A stretch of DNA of 64,000 nt from Parashewanella tropica (GCF_004358445.1 NZ_CP037951.1:87501-151500); one strand, 5' to 3'. Positions 52,528 to 61,738 are shown, counted from the stretch's first letter. The notes: generated by a model from the sequence alone, not told the origin. Translations and numbers: made by a program.

Positions 52528-53552
52528 TGTCACATTCATCATCTGTTCGTCAGGCATTAGTGCTCAATCAGATAAATTTATCTTTTTCGGGTAAATCCAT
52601 AGTTAAAGGGTTGGATCTGACACTGGCTATCGGTGAGAGCCTTTGTCTGCTAGGTCCAAGTGGTTGCGGTAAAACCACCGTACTTAAATGTATTGCGGGA
52701 TTATTAACGCCAGATTCAGGTCAGATCCACGTTAATGGTATTTCGGTGTTTGGTGATGATTTTGTGCCAGCGCAAAAGCGTAATATTGGTTTTATCTTTC
52801 AAGACTACGCGTTATTCCCACATATGACAGTAGCGGATAATATTGGTTATGGGCTTTCAAAACTGAATAAGAGCGAAAAAGCACATCGAATTGATGAGTG
52901 TTTACAGCTGGTGGATTTAGTTGGATTTGGTGATCGCTATCCGCATCAACTGTCTGGCGGACAGCAACAACGGGTTGCCTTGGCACGGGCATTAGCTCCT
53001 AAGCCCAATTTACTCTTGATGGATGAGCCATTTTCTAATGTCGATGCGCAATTAAAACGTCAGATGATGGCTGAACTAAAAGCGATTTTCAAAAAAGCTA
53101 AGGTCAGTTGTATTTTTGTGACCCATGCTAAAGAAGAGGCGTTTGCGTTTGCCGATAAAGTGGCGGTGATGCTGGAGGGCAAAATCGCTCAGTTTGGTGA
53201 GCCATTACAGTTGGTTAATCAGCCCTCATCGGTTGAAGTCGCTGAGTTTATGGAATGTGGTAATGTATTTTCAACTGAGCAGGCCAATAAGATATTTCAG
53301 GTACTCGAGTTAACTGAGTCAGGACAGTGGCTGTTTAAACCAGAAGACATTGAAGTTGCGCATTCAAATCAAGGCATTAGTGTTGAGCACATTGAGCAAA
53401 CCTTTACAGGTAGAGAGTATTTGATTGATATCACTGTTGATAACGAAATAAGGCAAAGAGTTAAAATCGTTAGTCAGCACTTACTATCTGTGAGTGCTCC
53501 AGAAAATATCACCTTAAATTATCAGAACACCCCATATAGAATTGTCGAATAA
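52527..53552 (+). CDS. iron ABC transporter ATP-binding protein
   Basis: A 341-residue FbpC-like ATPase. Walker A GPSGCGKTT is at 43-51, the signature LSGGQQQRVALARAL follows, then Walker B LLLMDEPFSNVDAQ and the switch His in FVTHAKEEA. A C-terminal regulatory extension of about 100 residues is present, as in the ferric and polyamine branch. Third gene of the Fur-boxed operon. Confidence 0.93.
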   Translation: MSHSSSVRQALVLNQINLSFSGKSIVKGLDLTLAIGESLCLLGPSGCGKTTVLKCIAGLLTPDSGQIHVNGISVFGDDFVPAQKRNIGFIFQDYALFPHMTVADNIGYGLSKLNKSEKAHRIDECLQLVDLVGFGDRYPHQLSGGQQQRVALARALAPKPNLLLMDEPFSNVDAQLKRQMMAELKAIFKKAKVSCIFVTHAKEEAFAFADKVAVMLEGKIAQFGEPLQLVNQPSSVEVAEFMECGNVFSTEQANKIFQVLELTESGQWLFKPEDIEVAHSNQGISVEHIEQTFTGREYLIDITVDNEIRQRVKIVSQHLLSVSAPENITLNYQNTPYRIVE

Positions 53553-53558
53553 AGAAAG

Positions 53559-53587
53559 TAGGGTAAGTGTTTTGACCACTTACCCTA
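53559..53587. terminator. hairpin between iron operon and hemN
   Basis: Perfect 11-bp stem TAGGGTAAGTG-N7-CACTTACCCTA. The minus strand continues CTTTCTTT, so it suits hemN better; the plus side has no T-tract. Confidence 0.65.
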
Positions 53588-53601
53588 TAAAATACAGTGT
53601 C

Positions 53602-54978
53602 TTAGATCACTCGGGAAAACTGTTGCTGACGTGCCTTTTCGCGGAAGTATTTATCAAAGCACATACAGATATTACGGATCAATAAACGTCCGGTTTCACC
53701 AATGGTGATCACTCGGTCATCAATATTGACTAACTTATCATTAATGAAGGTTTGTAGCAGCTTCAAGTCTTCAGCAAAATAGCTTTCAAATTCGATACCT
53801 AATTCTTGTTCCATCTTTGCCATATCTAATTCGAAATGACAGATAAGCTGTTTGATCACAGCGCGGCGGATTTCATCATCTCTATCTAACGAGCAACCTT
53901 TCCATAACGCATTGTTTTTGTCATCAATGGCTTGGTAGTAGTCTTTGACTTCTTTTTGGTTTTGCGCATAACAATCGCCAATTTGGCTTATAGAAGAAAC
54001 ACCTAACCCTAATAAGTCACACTCTTCTTGAGTAGTATAGCCTTGGAAGTTACGGTGTAACTTGCCCGCTCGTTGCAGTTTGGCTAACTCATCATCAGGT
54101 TTAGCGAAGTGATCCATACCGATAAATTGATAACCCGCTCCCGTTAAACCTTCAATGGATTGATGCAAGATCTCTAACTTCTCACGTGGTGAAGGCAGGG
54201 TTTCGTCTTTAATCTTACGCTGCGCAGCAAAACGGGCAGGTAAGTGTGCATAGTTAAATACTGATAAGCGATCAGGGGATAACTCAATAGTACGCGCAAT
54301 GGTTTTAGCAAAACTCTCAGCGGTTTGATGCGGAAGACCATAGATCAAATCGACATTGGTGGATTGGAATCCGAGTTCTTTAGCTCGACCAATTAAGTCA
54401 AAGATAAACTGCTCGTCTTGTTCGCGATTAACCGCAACTTGGACTTCTTTATTGAAATCTTGAATACCCACTGAAATACGATTAAAGCCCGCTTGTTTTA
54501 GGGTATCAAGCATCGACAGTTCGATTTCTCTTGGGTCGATTTCAATCGAAAATTCGCCATCATCAACAAAGTTAAAGGCTGATTTCAATTGATCGGTTAG
54601 CCACAAGATTTGCTCAGGTTCTAGATATGTCGGAGTACCGCCACCCCAGTGCATTTGTGTTACTTGGTAGTCTTTAAACAGTGGCGCACGGGCCAAAATT
54701 TCAGACTTTAAATACTCTAGGTATTGCTCAGCTTTATGTTTGTGGCGCGTAATGACTTTATTACAGCCACAGTAATAGCAAAGCTTGGCACAGAATGGAA
54801 TATGAATGTAAAGCGACAACTGACGGCTTTTGCTGGTCTCAATTGCTTTTAAAAATTGGTCTTCTGTAAAACTCGCGTCAAATTCTAGCGCCGTTGGATA
54901 AGAAGTGTAACGTGGACCGCTGTAGTTGTACTTTTCAATCATGGATTGATCCCAGCGGATCTTTGAGGAATAACTCAC
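53602..54978 (-). CDS. hemN: oxygen-independent coproporphyrinogen III dehydrogenase
   Basis: HemN is a radical-SAM enzyme that makes protoporphyrinogen IX from coproporphyrinogen III without oxygen. The 458-residue protein (E. coli 457) has the FeS motif CAKLCYYCGC with Cys63, Cys67 and Cys70, preceded by the LYIHIPF signature, and the GGGTPTYL SAM-binding stretch. An ATCAA half-site lies upstream but no full FNR box was found. It is adjacent to the yihI-engB region as in many gammaproteobacteria, with four accessory genes between. Confidence 0.96.
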   Translation of the reverse strand: MSYSSKIRWDQSMIEKYNYSGPRYTSYPTALEFDASFTEDQFLKAIETSKSRQLSLYIHIPFCAKLCYYCGCNKVITRHKHKAEQYLEYLKSEILARAPLFKDYQVTQMHWGGGTPTYLEPEQILWLTDQLKSAFNFVDDGEFSIEIDPREIELSMLDTLKQAGFNRISVGIQDFNKEVQVAVNREQDEQFIFDLIGRAKELGFQSTNVDLIYGLPHQTAESFAKTIARTIELSPDRLSVFNYAHLPARFAAQRKIKDETLPSPREKLEILHQSIEGLTGAGYQFIGMDHFAKPDDELAKLQRAGKLHRNFQGYTTQEECDLLGLGVSSISQIGDCYAQNQKEVKDYYQAIDDKNNALWKGCSLDRDDEIRRAVIKQLICHFELDMAKMEQELGIEFESYFAEDLKLLQTFINDKLVNIDDRVITIGETGRLLIRNICMCFDKYFREKARQQQFSRVI

Positions 54979-55248
54979 AATGCTTCTCCGGCTTTAATTA
55001 GAATGAGCGAAAGTGTGTGAAGTATGCCTGATACCATAGCGCAAAACTTTGATCTAACGCATATTGTGCTTTTGACAGTGGATAAGTGAGGTTACCGTTA
55101 TTGTTAACTATAAACTTTGGAGTGGGGATTGAGTCATATTTGATGTTAACCCAAATGAAGGCATTAATATCCCGTTGTCAACAATGTAAATATGTAAACC
55201 TTAACTATACTGATGTGGAATTTTTAAGTCATAAGGTAAGGAAACATT

Positions 55249-55773
55249 ATGCTAAAGAGAGCCGCATTTGTACTTTTGCTATTAGGTAATTCTTCAATCG
55301 CTCTGGCTAACTGGGAAGCTGGCCTTCATTACATTAATGTTATGAATGATAGCAACAAAAATAATTACTCCATTAGTGGTATCGAAGGAGAGTTAGGTTA
55401 TCAATTTATACTCAACAATGGCTTTTCATTAACACCGAATATCCGAATAGCAACAGGGATCAGTGACGACAAAGTGAGTTATCAAGGGACTGACTATGAT
55501 CTTGAATTAGAACGCTACTTTATGCTCAGCTTACGAGGTTCGTATCAGTTTGAAAATGGTATTCGCCTTTTTATTCAGCCTAATTATGTCAATATTGATG
55601 GTGACGCTAAAAGTGTCAATGATCGCCGGAATGTCTATACCGATGATGAATGGGAATTCGGTTTTGGTGGAGGGCTCGGCTATCGCATTTCGGATAAAGT
55701 ATCGGCTGATATTGCGTATGATTGGTTTGATGACTATCGACAATTGACCGTAGGTTTCCATTACCATTTTTAA
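55249..55773 (+). CDS. small outer-membrane beta-barrel protein
   Basis: A 174-residue protein; AAGGAAA lies 5 nt before the ATG and the signal peptide ends at about residue 20 (SIALA). The mature chain is a run of amphipathic beta strands (GELGYQFIL, FMLSLRGSYQF, EFGFGGGLGYRI) ending LTVGFHYHF with a terminal Phe. It looks like an 8-stranded OmpW/OmpX-sized barrel. It is followed by a terminator and is divergent from hemN across a 270-bp spacer. Confidence 0.78.
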   Translation: MLKRAAFVLLLLGNSSIALANWEAGLHYINVMNDSNKNNYSISGIEGELGYQFILNNGFSLTPNIRIATGISDDKVSYQGTDYDLELERYFMLSLRGSYQFENGIRLFIQPNYVNIDGDAKSVNDRRNVYTDDEWEFGFGGGLGYRISDKVSADIAYDWFDDYRQLTVGFHYHF

Positions 55774-55792
55774 ATTCGAAACCACATTTAAT

Positions 55793-55812
55793 AGAGCCAC
55801 TTACGTGGCTCT
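55793..55812 (+). terminator. terminator after the small barrel gene
   Basis: Perfect 8-bp stem AGAGCCAC-TTAC-GTGGCTCT followed by TCATTT. Confidence 0.7.
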
Positions 55813-55840
55813 TCATTTAGAAGCCGTTTTGAGTAAGAGA

Positions 55841-56770
55841 TCATAAATAAGCAAACCTTTTAAACGCATTTTGAAATGTCGCATTAAGCTCGGCTCTTGC
55901 TTGTGGAGATAAGTGTAACATCATAGAAGCATAAGAGACCGCTTGATGGGCATAGCATACATGTTCACACCGTTGCCAAGCATGCTCTACTTGCTGTGGA
56001 TCATAGTATTGTTTCCACGGTTTAAGATAGGCGTTTATGATTTGGGTTTTATCTTGAGAGTCTGGCATTCGATATAGATAAGTGCCATCAATAAAGGGAT
56101 GGCTGATACAGGCGTCACTCCAATCAAAAAAGAGATATTGATCATCATTCATCGCCACATTTTCAATATGAAGATCGCCGTGAACGAGGGCTTCTCCTAT
56201 TTCCAATTGACTAAGCTCATCGATATTGTGTGAGAGCTTTGCAATGGTTTTTTCAGTAGCGAGTAATATTTCGCTATCCAACAACGAAGGTAATTCGGGA
56301 TGTTTAATCAGATATTGCAACTGAGCGACCACGCCAGAGATCGGACGATGTAAGCAACCATGTTTGCTGAAGTCTTTGAGATAAGACATGCTTTTTAATT
56401 GCAGCTGAGCAAATTGCTCAAATGCCCCTGCCCATATTGCCGCCGGACTGTCTTCAGCCAACCCGCAACCAAAGTCCTTGGTTAATTGATATTGGTGTGT
56501 CTCTTCTATGGCCAACACTTCGGGTGTGGGCATATTGATGGAATGTAGGTACTGAGATAGCACGGCTTCATTAGAAAACAGAGGCAGCTTAGCCGTTGCT
56601 TTAAAATAAACATCGCCTTGTTCTGCTGGTTGTTTCAACACATGTCCCAGCCCCCAGCCAGATACTGGCTGTAACCCTCCAGTGCTATTGATTCCCAGTA
56701 TGTTTAACTGCTTTGTAACCCAGTCATTAACTTGTTCAAGCCAGCCATTATTATCCCAAACTTGCTCCAT
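55841..56770 (-). CDS. APH/choline-kinase-like phosphotransferase
   Basis: A 309-residue aminoglycoside-phosphotransferase-fold protein. The catalytic loop VHGDLHIENV (about 204-213) and the metal-binding FFDWSDACISHPFID (Asp in the DFD position) are intact. AAGGAG lies 5 nt before the ATG. Fold members phosphorylate choline, sugars, homoserine or antibiotics; nothing here points to resistance. It is divergent from an exported amidohydrolase. Confidence 0.82.
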   Translation of the reverse strand: MEQVWDNNGWLEQVNDWVTKQLNILGINSTGGLQPVSGWGLGHVLKQPAEQGDVYFKATAKLPLFSNEAVLSQYLHSINMPTPEVLAIEETHQYQLTKDFGCGLAEDSPAAIWAGAFEQFAQLQLKSMSYLKDFSKHGCLHRPISGVVAQLQYLIKHPELPSLLDSEILLATEKTIAKLSHNIDELSQLEIGEALVHGDLHIENVAMNDDQYLFFDWSDACISHPFIDGTYLYRMPDSQDKTQIINAYLKPWKQYYDPQQVEHAWQRCEHVCYAHQAVSYASMMLHLSPQARAELNATFQNAFKRFAYL

Positions 56771-56836
56771 GAATACTCCTTGTCATGAGAGATTGAGTCA
56801 CTTATTCTGTGAAAAAACAAACAAAAAGGTAACATA

Positions 56837-58117
56837 ATGACAACCAAAGCCCTACCACTAATATTGCTGGGAACATTGAGTGCCAGTTTTACCGCCCATG
56901 CCGATTTACTGATTTATGCTGGACAACTGATTGATGGTAAATCTGATAAGCCACAAAAGAAAATGACAGTAGTTGTCGACAATGACCGTATTAAAGATAT
57001 CAAGCGAGGATATATCACGCCTAAATCAGGTGATGAAGTGATTGATTATCGAATGGGAACTGTGATGCCCGGGTTTATCGATATGCATACTCACCTCTCG
57101 TTTCAAATGAGCCCCAATTCCTATATGGAGCCTTACACCCTTAATCCTGCCGATATTGCACTGCGAGGATCATTATTTGCCAAGAAAACCCTCAAGGCGG
57201 GTTTTACCACGGTACGTGAGCTAGGCGACAGTGGTAATGCATCTGTCGCGTTACGAACTGCGATTAATAAAGGCTATATTCAAGGACCCACGATTTATAC
57301 CGCTGGCAAGTCGATAGCGACCACAGGTGGTCATGCCGATCCAACCAATGGGCGAAGACTTACCATGATGGGAGATCCCGGTCCGAAACAAGGCGTGATC
57401 AATGGGGCTGAAGATGCCTACAAAGCAGTACGTCAGCGCTACAAAGAAGGGGCAGATCTCATTAAAATCACCGCTACTGGTGGTGTGTTATCCATGGCGA
57501 AAAGTGGTCAAAACCCACAGTTTACTGATAAAGAATTGAAAGCTATTGTGGCTGCCGCTAAAGATTATGGCTTTAAAGTCGCTGTTCATGGTCACGGTAA
57601 AGAAGGCATAAAACGGGCGATTTTGGCTGGGGTAAACACCATTGAACATGGCACTTATCTTGATAAAGAAACCTTTGCTTTGATGAAGAAGCACAATGTG
57701 GCTTTAGTGCCCACGTTAAGTGCCGGTGCCTTTGTGGTTGAAAAAGCCAAAATTGATGGCTATTTCCCTGAAATCGTACGACCCAAAGCGGCAAGCATTG
57801 GTCCGAAAATGCAAGATATGTTCTCTAGAGCCTACAAAGCAGGTGTCACCATTGCTTTTGGAACCGATGCGGGTGTTGGCGCCCATGGGGAGAACGGCAA
57901 AGAGTTTGCACTGATGGTGAATGCAGGTATGCCAGAGATGAAAGCCATACAAAGTGCCACTTCAGTGGCTGCTAAAGTGTTAGGCGTGGATGATATTGGT
58001 CATTTAGCCAAGGGTAAGCGTGCTGATATTGTGGCAGTGAAAGGTAATCCATTGAGTGATATTCGATTGCTTGAACAGCCGAGTGTAGTGATTAAAACGG
58101 GGAGAGTGGTTGAATAG
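56837..58117 (+). CDS. exported metal-dependent amidohydrolase
   Basis: A 426-residue amidohydrolase with a signal peptide (about residues 1-22, cleavage after AHA). The metal motif [10 protein letters not shown] has His84 and His86. Later ligands are KITATGGVL (the Lys position), AVHGHG, TIEHGT and FGTDAGV with the catalytic Asp. The set fits the Sgx9260/Xaa-Pro or Xaa-Arg dipeptidase group of imidazolonepropionase-like enzymes, so a periplasmic dipeptidase acting on C-terminal residues is likely. Followed by its own terminator. Confidence 0.85.
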   Translation: MTTKALPLILLGTLSASFTAHADLLIYAGQLIDGKSDKPQKKMTVVVDNDRIKDIKRGYITPKSGDEVIDYRMGTVMPGFIDMHTHLSFQMSPNSYMEPYTLNPADIALRGSLFAKKTLKAGFTTVRELGDSGNASVALRTAINKGYIQGPTIYTAGKSIATTGGHADPTNGRRLTMMGDPGPKQGVINGAEDAYKAVRQRYKEGADLIKITATGGVLSMAKSGQNPQFTDKELKAIVAAAKDYGFKVAVHGHGKEGIKRAILAGVNTIEHGTYLDKETFALMKKHNVALVPTLSAGAFVVEKAKIDGYFPEIVRPKAASIGPKMQDMFSRAYKAGVTIAFGTDAGVGAHGENGKEFALMVNAGMPEMKAIQSATSVAAKVLGVDDIGHLAKGKRADIVAVKGNPLSDIRLLEQPSVVIKTGRVVE

Positions 58118-58138
58118 TTGATAACTTAACCTGAGAAC

Positions 58139-58158
58139 AGAGCCGCAACAGCGGCTCT
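58139..58158 (+). terminator. terminator after the amidohydrolase
   Basis: Stem AGAGCCGC-AACA-GCGGCTCT followed by ATATTTT. It lies between two convergent genes. Confidence 0.75.
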
Positions 58159-58174
58159 ATATTTTCATAAGGAC

Positions 58175-58648
58175 TTAATGGCTGAATTTTGCCAATTCAA
58201 AATGCTGCAGTGATTCGGCTTCTTTCAGAATTGGTGCTTCTAATGCTGATTCAGATTTCATCCGCGCTAAATCCAATTTCATTCGCTCTTGTTTGGGCAG
58301 TGCTTTGCGTTGCTCTCTGATTGGATGATCTTTAATACACTCAAAATGCGTGTATAAATTCGGATAGTGATTGGATACACGCTCAGTCAGTAAAGCGACT
58401 TCAAACAGCCGTGCGATACGCATAACACCCTCGGATAACTCACAGCGATCTTCAAGCATTGCTGCGGCAATGTAACGAATGTCTGCTATTACCGAGTTTT
58501 GTTTATCTTTCAACTGTTGTTGATAGTCCGCTTCCGCTTTTGCCTTAGCTTGATTTTGTTTACGAAGCTGTAGTAACAAATAAGTGGCATAGCCAGCTAA
58601 CGCTGCCACAATCAACACTGCAGGAATAATAAGTAGACTAGCCGTCAT
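58175..58648 (-). CDS. DUF2489-family membrane protein
   Basis: A 157-residue protein with one N-terminal membrane helix (about 5-27), then a coiled-coil-like charged region (QLRKQNQAKAKAEADYQQQL) and a conserved C-terminal part with IAAAMLEDRCELSEGVMRI and PNLYTHFECIKDHP, the DUF2489 signature as I recall it. It follows yihI by 12 bp, the usual pairing. Function unknown. Confidence 0.82.
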   Translation of the reverse strand: MTASLLIIPAVLIVAALAGYATYLLLQLRKQNQAKAKAEADYQQQLKDKQNSVIADIRYIAAAMLEDRCELSEGVMRIARLFEVALLTERVSNHYPNLYTHFECIKDHPIREQRKALPKQERMKLDLARMKSESALEAPILKEAESLQHFELAKFSH

Positions 58649-58660
58649 GGTTATTTGCCC

Positions 58661-59188
58661 TTATTGATAATCTTGAAGCGCGTCAGCACCAGATTCAAAG
58701 CGGTCGAATAAGGCATCATCATCAGACACTTTTGCAGGTGCTTGTTCGGCTTGCTCATCAAGTCCCAGCTTTTTCATTAGACGTTCAATTTCATCTAATT
58801 GAATATCTAACCACTGCTGATCTTCTGCGCTTAAGGTACGACCTTCCTCTAATTGATCTAACAGCTGATTCAAACGAGGATCTTCTTCCAAGCTGAGTAG
58901 ACGTTGCTCGTCATTCATTTTTGGTAGCTTAGAGGCAGTTTTGGCTACTTTTGTTTCTGTTTTTGGCTCAACAGTTAACGGAATGGCTTTTTTACTGCCA
59001 TGGCGAGGATCTTTACTGGGATCATAAGTCGGTGATGACTTTTTGAGTGTGACTTCGTTATGACGGTTACCTGAGGCTTTACCGGTCTTACGCTTTTTCT
59101 TAGAGACGATACGCTCAGCCTTTTTTGTGCGAGGAGCATTTTTAGGGGCACTGTCACCCACTTTGCGTGTTTTTTTACTGCGAGCCAT
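58661..59188 (-). CDS. yihI: Der GTPase-activating protein YihI
   Basis: YihI stimulates the GTPase Der and so tunes 50S ribosome assembly. The 175-residue protein has the very basic N-terminus (MARSKKTRKVG, then KKAERIVSKKKRKTGKASGN) and DPRHGSKKAIPL, and an acidic helical C-terminus (SDDDALFDRFESGADALQDY). It is cotranscribed with DUF2489 and lies downstream of the CsrB/C-like RNA terminator, as yihI lies next to csrC in E. coli. Confidence 0.92.
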   Translation of the reverse strand: MARSKKTRKVGDSAPKNAPRTKKAERIVSKKKRKTGKASGNRHNEVTLKKSSPTYDPSKDPRHGSKKAIPLTVEPKTETKVAKTASKLPKMNDEQRLLSLEEDPRLNQLLDQLEEGRTLSAEDQQWLDIQLDEIERLMKKLGLDEQAEQAPAKVSDDDALFDRFESGADALQDYQ

Positions 59189-59289
59189 TGGATATTTATC
59201 CCAGTGATAAACCTAAAACCTTATTGGAACAAATTTTTTAGGTAGAAGAAAATATTGGCGGGAGTATAACACGAACGGGATTTGAAAAT

Positions 59290-59318
59290 AAAAAAGGCGG
59301 CAGAGTGATTCTGCCGCC
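59290..59318 (-). terminator. terminator of the CsrB/C-like RNA
   Basis: Perfect 9-bp stem GGCGGCAGA-N5-TCTGCCGCC; on the minus strand it is followed by TTTTTTATTTTC. Confidence 0.9.
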
Positions 59319-59774
59319 TGTAGCACAAGTGTATAGACACCTTATTCATCTTGACCAAGTTTCCTTACCTGCGTAGCGACGCTCCCGGTCGGTATCTTTA
59401 CTAACAGCTGTCCCTGCACCATTTTTTATTATGAGTCATCCAGACATTTTATTGGTTAGTGTCGTAATTACGACTGAGTGACACTTTAATTTGTGTCCGA
59501 ACATCCTCTTTGATGCTGAATCAACCATCCATGTTTATTTTATTGTTGTTGAGTAAGGCAATGCTATTGAGCGGTTGGTCAAATTTAACCTGTTCCTTAC
59601 AACGGTAGCGAACCTGGGTTTCAAGTTGAAACCTCAACTCTTATTATTATTAGAGAGCGGTTTAAATCGTATTTTTATTATTGATAACTTTATTCTTGTT
59701 CTTAAATAATCTGTGCCAAGAACTGTTCGACGGAGTTATTTTTCTTTGTTCGACAGCTGGGTTTTTCTTGGTAC
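59290..59774 (-). ncRNA. probable CsrB/CsrC-family regulatory RNA
   Basis: A 600-bp gap with no ORF lies between yihI and cytochrome c4. On the minus strand it has a near-consensus promoter, and a terminator much like that of E. coli csrC (GGCGGCAGA stem and TTTTTTATTTTC here, GGCGACAGA stem in csrC). Eight GGA triplets lie between 59594 and 59362, in contexts such as AAGGAAC, ATGGATG, AGAGGATG, CTGGATGA, CAGGGACAG, CCGGGAGC and AAGGAAAC, the CsrA-binding type. In E. coli csrC lies between engB and yihI. The RNA would sequester CsrA. The 5' end is predicted from the promoter and uncertain. Confidence 0.68.
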
Positions 59775-59780
59775 AGGCGC

Positions 59781-59809
59781 ATTAAACCCAAGTTACAAAT
59801 TAATGTCAA
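59781..59809 (-). promoter_or_regulatory. promoter of the CsrB/C-like RNA
   Basis: On the minus strand: TTGACA, 17 nt, TTTAAT, with a GCGCC discriminator. The -35 is consensus and the -10 has one mismatch. Start predicted near 59774. Confidence 0.72.
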
Positions 59810-59832
59810 TAAAAAAGTGGTTAATATTACCT

Positions 59833-59846
59833 TTACGTTAACGTAA
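59833..59846. promoter_or_regulatory. 14-bp perfect palindrome upstream of the RNA
   Basis: TTACGTTAACGTAA. Its centre is about 65 bp upstream of the predicted RNA start and just past the cytochrome c4 terminator. The spacing suits an upstream activator; the sequence resembles MerR-type LiuR operators as remembered, which is a weak guess. Confidence 0.45.
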
Positions 59847-59860
59847 GCTTTTTGGGGTTA

Positions 59861-59886
59861 AAAAAGGACATTAAAATGCCCTTTTT
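59861..59886 (-). terminator. cytochrome c4 terminator
   Basis: On the minus strand AAAAAGGGCATT pairs with AATGTCCTTTTT (one G-U), followed by T then AACCCC. It separates the cytochrome gene from the RNA promoter. Confidence 0.75.
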
Positions 59887-59931
59887 ATACTCACAAAAAA
59901 CTAATGCTCAGTATTCAATAGCTTATTGTGT

Positions 59932-60558
59932 TTACTTTAAGCTAGCGATGTACTTAGACAATGCATCAATGTCTGCATCGGTCAGTTTCGCTGAAATATC
60001 TTGCATCATGCCGTTTAAGTCGTTGTGACGCGACTTGCTACGGAATTTAGTCAATTGTGCTTTGATATAGTCTGGTTGCTGGCTTGCTAGGTGTGGGAAA
60101 CCTGCCATGCCCATGCCTTTACCTTGTGGGCCGTGACATGCCATACATGCAGTAATACCGCGCTTAGCATCACCTGCTTCATACAACATTTTTCCAGCTG
60201 CTGGCACATCAGCAACGGCTACAGGTTTTGATTTTTGACTTGCAAAATAAGCAGATAAGTCTGCAATATCCTGATCATTTAATGTCGCAACAAAGCCAGC
60301 CATGATTGGATCGAAACGACCTTCTTTGCCAGCAGAAGCTGAACCTTTCTTAAAATCATGTAATTGCTTTGCAAGGTACTCTGCGTGTTGCCCTGCTAGC
60401 TTTGGGTACATTGGGACTAAACTGTTACCGTCTACACCGTGGCAGGCAGCACATAACATTGCTTTGGTTTTTCCGGCTTCTGCATTGCCTTCTGCTGAAA
60501 ATGCTGGTGCAGAAATTGCGGCAATAATGACAGACAGCACAAGAGCTAACTTTTTCAT
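59932..60558 (-). CDS. cytochrome c4, di-heme
   Basis: A 208-residue periplasmic cytochrome with signal peptide 1-21 (SAPAFS-A). Two c-type heme sites are present, CAACH (36-40) and CMACH (138-142), each with a downstream Met (for example PMYPKL and GMAGFPHL/MMQDI regions) as likely axial ligand. The two-domain repeat is that of cytochrome c4, an electron donor to terminal oxidases. It is divergent from engB. Confidence 0.93.
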   Translation of the reverse strand: MKKLALVLSVIIAAISAPAFSAEGNAEAGKTKAMLCAACHGVDGNSLVPMYPKLAGQHAEYLAKQLHDFKKGSASAGKEGRFDPIMAGFVATLNDQDIADLSAYFASQKSKPVAVADVPAAGKMLYEAGDAKRGITACMACHGPQGKGMGMAGFPHLASQQPDYIKAQLTKFRSKSRHNDLNGMMQDISAKLTDADIDALSKYIASLK

Positions 60559-60718
60559 GGCGTTCCAACTTCTTGTTAAGATTATTGTCCTGAACTTACA
60601 AGCAAAGCCCGTAAGCGTGGTAATATTGTTATCAACCTAATATTCTACACGAAAATGTAGAAAAGTAAGTAATTCGAATTGAATTATAGTATTGAGATTG
60701 AATAAGTTGGAGTAAACC

Positions 60719-61381
60719 GTGGCTGCCTCTGAATTAGATTTCCGTAAAGCAAAGTTTGTGATCAGTGCACCAGATATTGAACATTTGGATCAGCACTTGG
60801 GTGAGAGTCAAGGAATTGAGATTGCTTTTGCTGGTCGCTCTAATGCTGGAAAATCCAGTGCTTTGAATGCATTAACTGAACAAAAAGGCTTGGCAAGAAC
60901 CAGTAAAACACCGGGACGAACACAGCTTATTAATGTTTTTGAGATAAACGAAGCGTGTCGTTTGGTGGATTTGCCTGGCTATGGTTTTGCTCAAGTGCCA
61001 CTGGCGATGAAGAAAAAATGGCAACAAGCCTTAGGTGAATATTTACAAAAACGGGAGTCTTTGGCTGGGGTTGTTGTATTGATGGATTGTCGTCACCCGT
61101 TAAAAGATCTTGATATGCAAATGATTGAATGGGCAGTACATAGTGAACTTCCCGTATTGGCGCTGTTAACCAAAGCCGATAAATTGGCCCAAAGTGCGCG
61201 TATGAAAACCGTCAATCAAGTCCGTAAGAAGTTAGCGGATTTTGGCGACTCTGTGCAAGTTGAGCCGTTTTCGTCATTAAAAGGCTTAGGAAAGCCAAAA
61301 GTGCTCAATATATTAAACACTTGGTATCAAGAGCGTGTTGAATTTGTTGATGAAGATGAAACTGAACTTGAACATGAGTAA
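60719..61381 (+). CDS. engB: ribosome biogenesis GTPase EngB (YihA/YsxC)
   Basis: A GTPase needed for late 50S assembly. The 220-residue protein starts at GTG with GGAG 6 nt upstream. Motifs in order: [12 protein letters not shown] (G1), TPGRTQ (G2), DLPGYGFA (G3), TKADK (G4) and FSSLKG (G5). It is followed by its own terminator and then Spot 42 on the other strand. Confidence 0.96.
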   Translation: MAASELDFRKAKFVISAPDIEHLDQHLGESQGIEIAFAGRSNAGKSSALNALTEQKGLARTSKTPGRTQLINVFEINEACRLVDLPGYGFAQVPLAMKKKWQQALGEYLQKRESLAGVVVLMDCRHPLKDLDMQMIEWAVHSELPVLALLTKADKLAQSARMKTVNQVRKKLADFGDSVQVEPFSSLKGLGKPKVLNILNTWYQERVEFVDEDETELEHE

Positions 61382-61401
61382 TTGATTAATTGTTTTTCTA
61401 T

Positions 61402-61428
61402 AGGTCAGCAAATTGCTGGCCTTTTTTA
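61402..61428 (+). terminator. engB terminator
   Basis: Stem AGGTCAGCA / TGCTGGCCT (one G-U pair) with AAT loop, followed by TTTTT. Confidence 0.88.
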
Positions 61429-61503
61429 TTTAGAGCCAGAAATAATTAATTGCTAAGTAGATTTTGCTTGGAAGTAGAGATAAAAAATGGGAAGGCTAAA
61501 AAG

Positions 61504-61605
61504 AAAAAAGCCTCAGCAAAAGTTGCTGAGGCGCCATAATTTGGCTGTCACTATAAAGTGAAATAAAGGTCTGAAAGATAGAACATCTTAACCTCTGTAC
61601 CCTAC
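61504..61605 (-). ncRNA. spf: Spot 42 RNA
   Basis: On the minus strand the RNA begins GTAGGGTACAGAGGTTAAGA, then TGTTCTATCTTTCAGACCTT, nearly identical to the first 40 nt of E. coli Spot 42. It ends with the stem GCCTCAGCAA / TTGCTGAGGC and TTTTTTC. The middle part differs (GACAGCCAAATTATGGC). About 102 nt. Spot 42 is an Hfq-dependent regulator of carbon catabolism. The polA-spf-engB position is the same as in E. coli. Confidence 0.96.
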
Positions 61606-61612
61606 AGAAGTG

Positions 61613-61641
61613 ATACTACGTGATTTGTTCTAAATTGGAAA
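61613..61641 (-). promoter_or_regulatory. spf promoter
   Basis: On the minus strand: TTTCCA, 17 nt, TAGTAT, and then 7 nt to the RNA start at 61605. Confidence 0.68.
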
Positions 61642-61668
61642 ACAGTTTTCTGCTTTTAAGTTAAATAA

Positions 61669-61684
61669 TGTGAAGTGGATCTTG
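61669..61684. promoter_or_regulatory. possible CRP site upstream of spf
   Basis: TGTGA-N6-TCTTG (left half perfect, right half two of five), centred at -71.5 from the spf start. In E. coli CRP controls spf. Confidence 0.4.
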
Positions 61685-61738
61685 ATTTTGATTAAATGGC
61701 GACCAATAAACGCTTGATCGCCAGCTTAATAGAGCTTT

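Noticed and set aside
55040..55065. FNR-like site upstream of hemN
   Set aside because: Only one half (ATCAA) is present; the other half matches at two of five positions.
55086..55289. 67-codon ORF upstream of the small barrel gene
   Set aside because: It overlaps the barrel gene's signal peptide in another frame and has no ribosome site or recognisable sequence.
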